Assembly (NCBI RefSeq): GCF_000775285.1
Contig: NZ_JJML01000041.1
Span: 24,831-88,830 of the forward strand
From: Neosynechococcus sphagnicola sy1
GTDB taxonomy: Bacteria; Cyanobacteriota; Cyanobacteriia; Neosynechococcales; Neosynechococcaceae
Reading direction: 5' to 3'
Length of the DNA: 64,000 bases
The notes beneath the pieces are model-generated. The model worked only from the letters and a program-made list of their open reading frames with translations. It did no database searches and was not told the DNA's origin. Position numbers and translations under genes: made by a program. Below, piece by piece: positions 57,463-64,000 of the stretch (the first letter of the stretch is position 1; every line of letters starts with the position of its first letter).

Positions 57463-60400
57463 TCAGGCGAACAACCCCAACTCGAGAATGAAGGACGTTT
57501 GTCCACCGCCACTTTCAATGTGGATAGTCCCCCCCATTTGTTCGATCAGCTTTTTCACCAGCGCTAACCCCAACCCGGTGCCGCCATGTTTCCAGGGATC
57601 GTTGTTGGGAATGCGGTAGAACTTATCAAAAATGCGATCGCATTCGGGGGCGGGAATTTCGACGCCAGAGTTGCTGACGCGAATTTCCAGGAATTCCATC
57701 GTCGATCGCGCAGAGACGGTGATTGTTTCTCCGGCCGGGGTATATTTGCAGGCGTTGTTTAAAAGTTCAGTCAGTGCCCGCTCTAGGTAGGACAGCTGCG
57801 TGGTCAGGGGGGGCAGATCTTCGGGAATCTCAAGGATCAGTTGTTGTTGTTGGCTGCGGGTGCGTTCGAGAAACGTCTCTGCTAACTGGGGAATACAGAA
57901 CTGGAGCGTCACGGACGTAAGATTGAGGGGTTCCTTTCCAGCATCCAAACGGGACAGATCCAGCAGATCATTGATTAAATTCACCTCCCGTTGGCCTTCG
58001 TCGCGCAGGATTTTGAAATAGCGATGGACGGCATTCGATTGATCTGCCAAGACTCCCAAACGATCCAGGCTAATTTCCAACATTTTGGTTGCCATTTTAA
58101 TGCTGGACATCGGGGTGCGTAATTCGTGGGAAACGGTACTGAGAAAGTCATCCTTAAGTTGACTCAGGCGCTCTAGTTCCTGCACCTGTGCTTGAGCTGC
58201 TTGATATAAACGAGACTGCCGCAGGGCGATCGCGCATTGGGTTGCCACTTGCTGTACCAGTCGAACTTCCTGGTCATTAAACTCATCCTGGAGTGACTTG
58301 AACAACCACAGATCCCCCAGTACTCCCTGATCATCAACAATGGGAACCGCCAGGGTAGTTAGCAACTGTTGATCCGACCGCAGGGGATTGGGAGAAATAT
58401 CACAAAAATGGCAGATCTGCCCCCGGAGCAACTGGGGATAGATCTCAGCATGGGGCGCGGTTGCAATCTCAAAGGTCTGGCCTTGGGCAGGTGCCAGGGT
58501 GTGGGTGAATTCGTAGGCAATGGTCGAGGTGGTTTGTTCTGGGTTATAAATGCCGGTATCGCAGGCCGCCACTGCCAATCCTTGAGCTAATTCCGCCACC
58601 GCCGTTTGCAAAATCTGCCCTTCATCCAGGCTATCGCGTACCCGATCGGTAATGCGTTTGAGCAGCGCTTCAAACTCTAAGGCTTGCTGGAGCTGGGCGG
58701 TGCGTTCCTGTACCTGTAATTCCAGATTGGTGTTGAGGCTTTGCACCTGCTGATAGAGTTGCGATTGTTGAATGGCGATCGCAATTTGGGTTGCCAGGTG
58801 TTGTTGCAGTTCAATTTCTAAGGGTTGCCAGTGTCGGGGAGATCGACAATGATGGGCAATTAACAAGCCCCACAGGTGAGCGTCTTGCAGGATCGGCACC
58901 ATCAGTTTGGCTCGCACCTGCATTTGCTCTAACAACGCCAGATGGCAGGGATCGAGATTGGCCGTGTAGATGTCGCTCGTTCCTTTAACGAATCCTTTGT
59001 AATAGCTGTGCCCCTGGGTTTCTACAAAAAAGGTATCGGTGAACTGCATTTCCAGGAGGGAGTCCCATCCCGCTGCCACCGATTCCGCAATGATGATGCC
59101 ACTCCAGTCCGGCTGAAATCGATAGATCACCACCCGATCCGTATGCAGGAACTGCCGCACTTTATTGACAGAGGTCTGGAGAATCTGGTCTAAATCAAGG
59201 GTTTGCCGAATATCCTGGGAGATTTGACTCAGTAACCGTTCCCGCTCTGCTTGCTGATGCAGTGCCGCTTCGGCGGCCTTGAGATCGGTAATATCTGTCA
59301 AGGTGCCAATGTAACCAATCGTCGAACCATCGGCATCCAGTTCCGGAGCCACCTGCACGTAGTACCAATTGATGGAGCCATCTGGCCGCAGATGCCTCCC
59401 CTCACTGTGGTTGAAGACCAGATCTCCTGCATGTGATTCAGCATAGCCAGCTGCCCATTGGCTGAGGAGCGCCTCACGATCCTCTGGATGCAGAGCGTCC
59501 ATCCATCCCCTGCCCATGGCGGACTCCTTCGGTCTACCGGTCATTTCACACCAGCGATCGTTGACATAGACGCAGTTCAACGGCTGATCAAACCGGAAAA
59601 CACCGACGGGGCTGACCTCCGAAAGAATGCGATAGCGAGCTTCACTGGCTTGCAGGGCGATTTCGACTTGTTTGCGATCGGTAATATCCAGAGCCGTCCC
59701 CAATAGTTGGATCACCGTTCCCTGGGCATCCCGCACCGCTTCCCCACGTCCAAGGACATAACGGATGGCACCATCTGGGTGGATGAGGCGATGCTCAATT
59801 TCATAGGGGGCACCAGTGGCGATGGCCTGTTCCACGATCGCTTGCAACTGAGGGCGGTCATCGGGATGCTGGATCTGGAGGTACTCTGGGTAGGTGGGTT
59901 CTGGCTGAGTGGGGTCGAGTCCAAAGATATGGAAGAGTTCCTGCGACCAGGTGATTTTTTGGGTGGTGAGGTCAAATTCCCAACTGCCCACGTGGGCAAT
60001 TCGCTGCGCTTGCAACAAGTTGGTTTCACTTTTTCTCAGGGCGGCTTCAATTTGCTTCAGGTCGGTGATATCGCGCCCCACCGACTGGAATTCTGTTAAA
60101 TTCCCCTGCTGATCAAAGAACATTTGATTCACCCACTGGGTCCAGCGGATTTCTCCCTTGACAACCACCCGGTTCTCAATAATTACGGTGGGATTGGCAA
60201 CGGTCATCGACGCTAGCAGTTGAGCGACTATGCCCTGATCTGCTTCATAAATCACAGGGTTAAAGCTTTTTCCAATCACTTCTTCCCGACGAATGCCAAA
60301 GTAGCGGCAGTAGGCATCGTTGACAAATAGCAGGGTGGAGTCCGGCAGAAAGCGAGAAATCAGTTCAGTTTGTTCATCCAAAATGGCGCGAGAGCGGGCC

Positions 60401-62145
60401 TCGCTCTGTTGCAATGCCAGTTCAGCAGCTTTGCGAACGGCCTCCTCCCGCTTGGCTTCGCTGATATCTTTAACGGCGACAATCACACAATCCTGCCCTT
60501 CCAGATTCCGAACTTCTGCCGAGACCTGCACGGTTTTCACAGCCCCAGACTTCAGTCGAGCGGTTGCTTCTTGATCCAGCACCTTCCCCTCGGTTTCAAG
60601 TTTCTGTCTGACGGAGTGACGCTCTTCCAGATTCGCCCACAGATTCAGTTCCAGGGCAGTTCTGCCAATCAGTTCTTCCCGGCTGTAACCGAAAAATTCC
60701 AGCATCCGATCGTTGGCTTCTAGGATCCGCCCCTCCGCCAGGGTTGTAATCGCGATCGGGTCGGGACTGGTGCGGAAAATGGTGGCAAATTTCGCTTCAG
60801 AGGTTTCCAGGGCTGTTTGAATGCGGCCAAAGGACTGGCGCACCTGGTCTGCCATCTGGTTAAAGGATTGTGCCAACTCCTCCAACTCACTCACGGAACT
60901 CTCGGTTGGTAACTGATGTTCCAGGTCACCGTTTGCCATGGCTCGACTGGCTCGGTTAATCCGGGAAATTGGCTCGGTTACTTTACCAGCGGTGAACAGC
61001 CCCAGGGCGATCGCCAATCCCAACGCCCCAACACAGAGCAAAGTCGTTGTCAGGGTATTGTGATGAATCGTGGTCATGAAATCGGACTCTGGCACCACAA
61101 TCACCACCAGCCAATCCAGCCCCCGTTGATCCCGGTAGGGACTGATGCGGACAAACCGCCGTTGGTGATTCACCACCAAGTCGAGTTGTTGGGTGGTTTT
61201 GATCGAGTCCAAGCCACCGAATTGTTGGATCAACTGTTGCGTGATCTCCCGTGTCTGCGGATCGCGGCTGTTGATTGCCTGGAGCCGCCTAGGCTGGCGT
61301 TTGAGTTGGGCCACATAGGGGATTTCCAGGGTTGAGGTGGCAACCAGATCCCCAGATCGTTCAAGAATAAACGTCTGTCCCGAGGGGGAGAAGTGGAGTT
61401 GATTGAGATAGGTACTGATATCTGACAGTCGAAAATTAGCGGAGAGAACTCCCTGAAAGTCTCCGATCTCGTTATAAATCGGAGCAACTGACCAGATGGC
61501 TAATATGGGTACAACCTGAATCACCAGGATCGGGGTCCAGGTCTGGGTTCTGGCAGCTTTTGCGTACCGATACCAGGGTAATTGATGGGGATTGACGATA
61601 TTTGTGTAGATTAACTTTGTTGGCTGACCCTTGGCGTTGACCAGAAAGTATTGACGTTGCTGGGGTGCGGCTGGCTTGATTTCTCCTAAGAAGGCGGTGC
61701 CAAGAGCCAGGTTTTCCCCGGAGATCACCTGGACTTGGTGCTGAACATCCGCACTCAAGATCCTCCCGTAACCCAGGTATTCCCCTTGCTCACTGGCAAA
61801 GTCAACGTTCGCTAGCAAGGGATGGAGCAGCATTTGCTGCCAAAACTGCTGCCGTACTTGCTCACGATGATTGAGGTTCAGGGTTCCCTGCTCCACGGCC
61901 AGACGGTTCATGGTCACCACGTCGTAAGGCACCCGCAAGTAATCCTTGAGGCGATCGCTGATCCGCTCTCCTACCTCCTCCATTAGCTGATGAGCCAGAT
62001 CTGACACTGCCTGTTGGCTATTTTTGTAGGACAGGTAACCCACTAATGCCACGGTGGCTACCAATTGCAGAACAAAGGGCACCACCAGAACCAACCGGAG
62101 GGACATAGGTTTGTGGAGGTGTCTGAACCAGCTACTTTGAACCAC
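57463..62145 (-). CDS. Giant membrane histidine kinase 2, dCache-HAMP-PAS-GAF
   Basis: 1560 residues, intact. Membrane helix near 15-40 (LVLVVPFVLQLVATVALVGY), an extracellular dCache-like region (about 50-345; PWYRYAKAARTQTWTPILVI), a second helix (TLTTTLLCVGALGLAIALGL), HAMP, four PAS domains, a cyanobacteriochrome-like GAF with Cys near 1067 (LDPCHLALLEQMQVRAKL), another GAF, HisKA (STVSHELRTPMSSIKMA) and ATPase. It would combine an extracellular ligand signal with cytosolic, possibly light-dependent, input. Located 166 bases upstream of kinase 1; the duplicated part covers GAF, GAF and kinase core. Confidence 0.88.
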   Translation of the reverse strand: MVQSSWFRHLHKPMSLRLVLVVPFVLQLVATVALVGYLSYKNSQQAVSDLAHQLMEEVGERISDRLKDYLRVPYDVVTMNRLAVEQGTLNLNHREQVRQQFWQQMLLHPLLANVDFASEQGEYLGYGRILSADVQHQVQVISGENLALGTAFLGEIKPAAPQQRQYFLVNAKGQPTKLIYTNIVNPHQLPWYRYAKAARTQTWTPILVIQVVPILAIWSVAPIYNEIGDFQGVLSANFRLSDISTYLNQLHFSPSGQTFILERSGDLVATSTLEIPYVAQLKRQPRRLQAINSRDPQTREITQQLIQQFGGLDSIKTTQQLDLVVNHQRRFVRISPYRDQRGLDWLVVIVVPESDFMTTIHHNTLTTTLLCVGALGLAIALGLFTAGKVTEPISRINRASRAMANGDLEHQLPTESSVSELEELAQSFNQMADQVRQSFGRIQTALETSEAKFATIFRTSPDPIAITTLAEGRILEANDRMLEFFGYSREELIGRTALELNLWANLEERHSVRQKLETEGKVLDQEATARLKSGAVKTVQVSAEVRNLEGQDCVIVAVKDISEAKREEAVRKAAELALQQSEARSRAILDEQTELISRFLPDSTLLFVNDAYCRYFGIRREEVIGKSFNPVIYEADQGIVAQLLASMTVANPTVIIENRVVVKGEIRWTQWVNQMFFDQQGNLTEFQSVGRDITDLKQIEAALRKSETNLLQAQRIAHVGSWEFDLTTQKITWSQELFHIFGLDPTQPEPTYPEYLQIQHPDDRPQLQAIVEQAIATGAPYEIEHRLIHPDGAIRYVLGRGEAVRDAQGTVIQLLGTALDITDRKQVEIALQASEARYRILSEVSPVGVFRFDQPLNCVYVNDRWCEMTGRPKESAMGRGWMDALHPEDREALLSQWAAGYAESHAGDLVFNHSEGRHLRPDGSINWYYVQVAPELDADGSTIGYIGTLTDITDLKAAEAALHQQAERERLLSQISQDIRQTLDLDQILQTSVNKVRQFLHTDRVVIYRFQPDWSGIIIAESVAAGWDSLLEMQFTDTFFVETQGHSYYKGFVKGTSDIYTANLDPCHLALLEQMQVRAKLMVPILQDAHLWGLLIAHHCRSPRHWQPLEIELQQHLATQIAIAIQQSQLYQQVQSLNTNLELQVQERTAQLQQALEFEALLKRITDRVRDSLDEGQILQTAVAELAQGLAVAACDTGIYNPEQTTSTIAYEFTHTLAPAQGQTFEIATAPHAEIYPQLLRGQICHFCDISPNPLRSDQQLLTTLAVPIVDDQGVLGDLWLFKSLQDEFNDQEVRLVQQVATQCAIALRQSRLYQAAQAQVQELERLSQLKDDFLSTVSHELRTPMSSIKMATKMLEISLDRLGVLADQSNAVHRYFKILRDEGQREVNLINDLLDLSRLDAGKEPLNLTSVTLQFCIPQLAETFLERTRSQQQQLILEIPEDLPPLTTQLSYLERALTELLNNACKYTPAGETITVSARSTMEFLEIRVSNSGVEIPAPECDRIFDKFYRIPNNDPWKHGGTGLGLALVKKLIEQMGGTIHIESGGGQTSFILELGLFA

Positions 62146-62424
62146 GATCTCGTCTGACTATCTGCCTGAACTGAGCCCTTGTTTCACACCGTATTCGCGC
62201 ATTCACATATGTATCGCTGATTGCAATAATTTGTTAAAGATTCAGTAGATAGACTGAGCCAAACCCAAAATGCAGAACTTTCCAGCTCCTCTCCAAAACG
62301 GTCGTACCTTATGGCTTCAAAGGAGTGGGAGGAAAGACACGTCCAGAATCAAGTCCGGATGATGCGCGGTAGTTGAACCTACTTAAGTATATCCAACGAC
62401 CACGGTTCCGAATCTCATGGTTAC

Positions 62425-63270
62425 CTACCCCAACTCGAAGGTCGTCACCCCAAAAATGCCCGAGATCGCAGAGGTTGGGCATGCATTGGTATACATGCGG
62501 GCGGTCTCAAACATCGGGGTCATCTGGTAGGTTTTAGCCAGGTGCAGTGCCGCAGGATTCAGTTCTGGGACATCTAGAAAACAGGTTGCTCCCTGGGCAT
62601 AGGTCACCAGAGAACGAAACAGTTGCTCCGCCGTTGCGGCATCCAGGGCAAAGAGGGGGCCAATCTTCCAGCCAACCTGACAGGGGCGGATCACCCCATA
62701 GCCAAGAATGCGATCGCTCACCTGCTTCACCAGACCCACAGAACCCTGCTGTTGAATCCATGCCTTGAGAAACACGGGGCGAGGAACTGGAAAAAATTGA
62801 GCGTCAAAAGCGAGTAACTGTTCAAAGGGCAGCACTGATGCCGGCATCACTGCCTCGGATGTTTGGTGAATTTGCGGAAACTCACCCTGGTAGCGAATGT
62901 TGCGATAGGCCAGGGAAAAGCCAGATTTACGGTAGTTATCCTGTTGGGCAACCACCCCATCCAGGCCGATGGTGCGATCGCCCAAATAGTTCATGGCATG
63001 TTGCCAGGTTTGCCATCCGTACCCTTGACCGCGCCACTGAGGATGGACGATGTAGAAACCAATAAACCCAAAGGTATCGTCGTAGGCAACCGCAGAAATG
63101 CAGGAAATTGGCTGACCATCCAGCTCACCGACAAAAAAACCACGGGGATCGGTAGCCCAAAAGCTAGCTGCGTCATGGAGACCTGGATTCCAACCTTCCT
63201 CAGCTGCCCAGGCGACGGCGGTTTGGAGATCGGGCAGATGCATGGGGCGAATGATAACTGCCATGGGCAA
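62425..63270 (-). CDS. GNAT acetyltransferase
   Basis: 281 residues. N-terminal GNAT domain: IGFYIVHPQWRGQGYGWQTW with the acetyl-CoA motif QGYG, and GLDGVVAQQDNYRKSGF. The C-terminal half has the second-domain pattern of YitH-like proteins (VPELNPAALHLAKTYQMTPM). Substrate unknown. ATG 63270, alternative ATG 63264. The 279 bases on its right towards kinase 2 and those on its left hold nothing else recognisable. Confidence 0.82.
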   Translation of the reverse strand: MPMAVIIRPMHLPDLQTAVAWAAEEGWNPGLHDAASFWATDPRGFFVGELDGQPISCISAVAYDDTFGFIGFYIVHPQWRGQGYGWQTWQHAMNYLGDRTIGLDGVVAQQDNYRKSGFSLAYRNIRYQGEFPQIHQTSEAVMPASVLPFEQLLAFDAQFFPVPRPVFLKAWIQQQGSVGLVKQVSDRILGYGVIRPCQVGWKIGPLFALDAATAEQLFRSLVTYAQGATCFLDVPELNPAALHLAKTYQMTPMFETARMYTNACPTSAISGIFGVTTFELG

Positions 63271-63413
63271 AATGGGATATTGGCGAATTATCCATAATTT
63301 TGCAGGTTTTTGAAGTGATATGGACTGCTTCTTTATGATCCCTCCAGTCCAGGGTTATCCCCCCCAACCATCGCCGATACCGCACTGCCCTAGGACTAAT
63401 TTGCCAGAAAACC

Positions 63414-64000
63414 TTAGATCCCCTCTATTCCCTGCCCTGCGGCTTGGCTAGCACCTTGGGGGTACTGGCGACCGCGCCACTGTTGCGGCGTCCGCAGAGA
63501 CGAGAGCAAAATTCGCAGCACCGCCAGGGGATCGGCCAGGGGCGAAAGCCAAAAGGCCCAGATGGAACTTCCAGCTTGACTAAAATCATAGGCAGGGGCG
63601 ATCGCGGCGGTCATCCCCCAACGGATCAGCAGCAACAACAGATTTAAACTCAACGCCGTCAAAACCGTCAAAGAAGGCCGATCCGTTGCTAGCAGCAGCG
63701 TCATTGGCAGGGGGAGTCCTTGAACCGCCAGCAAAAACCAGAGATCCCCCCACAGCTGTTGGGGACTTGCCGCATCCTTGAGATCCAGCGATCGCCCCCA
63801 CTCTCGCCAGGTTTCAGCGGCTCCTTCATACATCCGCACCTTCAGCACCTGACTGCCATCCAGAAAACCCACCTTCGCCCCCTGACTGGCTGCATACCGA
63901 GCCAGGGTGACATCATCACAAAAAGACCCACGGGCACAGGTGTAACCCTCTAAGCGCTCTAACAAGCTACGGCGACAGAAAAAACACTGTCCATTCGCCA
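63414..64000 (-). CDS. cruG: CruG-type carotenoid glycosyltransferase (5' end outside window)
   Basis: Only the C-terminal 195 residues or so are visible; the frame is open to the right edge (ANGQCFFCRRSLLERLEGYT). SFCDDVTLARYAASQGAKVG, then RMYEGAAETWREWGRSLDLK and DAASPQQL, with two or three membrane helices after them, match the family 2 glycosyltransferase that attaches a sugar to the 2'-hydroxyl of myxol-type carotenoids. The name is from memory of the SLDLKDA motif, so it is not certain; another family 2 enzyme with a membrane tail is the alternative. Confidence 0.6.
   Translation of the reverse strand, partial: ANGQCFFCRRSLLERLEGYTCARGSFCDDVTLARYAASQGAKVGFLDGSQVLKVRMYEGAAETWREWGRSLDLKDAASPQQLWGDLWFLLAVQGLPLPMTLLLATDRPSLTVLTALSLNLLLLLIRWGMTAAIAPAYDFSQAGSSIWAFWLSPLADPLAVLRILLSSLRTPQQWRGRQYPQGASQAAGQGIEGI

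Noticed and set aside
1..64000. CRISPR arrays, prophage or integrative elements
   Set aside because: No regularly spaced repeats, no phage structural or integrase genes, and no attachment-site duplication at the single tRNA gene.

Overview
This is a stretch of cyanobacterial chromosome. The gene content shows it directly: ndhC-ndhK-ndhJ, a CcmK-type carboxysome shell protein, an RNP-1 RNA-binding protein upstream of rpsU, a CYP38-type lumenal isomerase, a cluster resembling the Synechocystis PSII-assembly (pap) locus, a carotenoid glycosyltransferase of CruG type, and frequent HIP1-like GCGATCGC octamers. Heterocyst genes, plasmid or phage genes and CRISPR arrays are not seen. I do not name a genus.

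Layout. 1-1942: three co-directional, AT-richer genes of unknown role (unnamed SHDCDIA protein, helix-turn-helix protein, TIGR04255-type protein) that lack HIP1 sites and look acquired. 2095-9586: FAD oxidoreductase, then a type I secretion pair (ABC exporter and HlyD adaptor) with a family 2 glycosyltransferase. 9664-14779: coaBC with DUF2555, a 2Fe-2S ferredoxin, an isolated CcmK, a TPR protein, a conserved cyanobacterial protein and a cupredoxin. 14832-20278: M16 peptidase plus an ECF nickel/cobalt transporter (CbiM, PDGLE/CbiN, CbiQ, CbiO). 20600-26787: ClC channel, then RNA-binding protein, rpsU, rplS, tRNA-Trp, secE, nusG, rplK, rplA, the L10 leader, rplJ and rplL. 26788-27796: hairpin, a 143-bp MITE and a truncated IS5-type transposase. 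27797-33817: ndhCKJ, an FHA-PAS-GAF-GGDEF-EAL c-di-GMP protein and a histidine kinase. 33804-37666: accB, efp, CYP38-type isomerase, a small membrane protein and thiL. 37557-40590: CHASE2 adenylate cyclase with its FecR partner. 40796-46780: methyltransferase and the pap-like cluster (SpkG-like kinase, two V4R proteins, an Slr0145-like protein, two paralogous phycobiliprotein-fold proteins). 47078-52447: DUF2141 protein, PMT-type glycosyltransferase, speA and a membrane protein. 52404-62145: two giant tandem multi-PAS/GAF histidine kinases whose C-terminal halves are recent duplicates and which carry cyanobacteriochrome-like GAF domains. 62425-64000: GNAT protein and the 3' part of the CruG-type glycosyltransferase.

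A warning for anyone using the annotation: about a dozen genes are broken, nearly always by one base too many or too few in or beside a homopolymer run, while the protein continues perfectly in the next frame. This looks like sequencing or assembly error, not gene decay. The apparent CbiO-M16 fusion protein is probably produced by the same error. Broken genes are given below with their repaired span.

The most interesting unexplained items are the three-gene module at the left edge, a dispersed intergenic repeat in three copies (about 3.9, 46.0 and 49.4 kb), a DXCF-like candidate cyanobacteriochrome GAF domain in the first giant kinase, the paired phycobiliprotein-like proteins in the pap-like cluster, and a hairpin that covers the ribosome-binding site of the RNA-binding protein gene.
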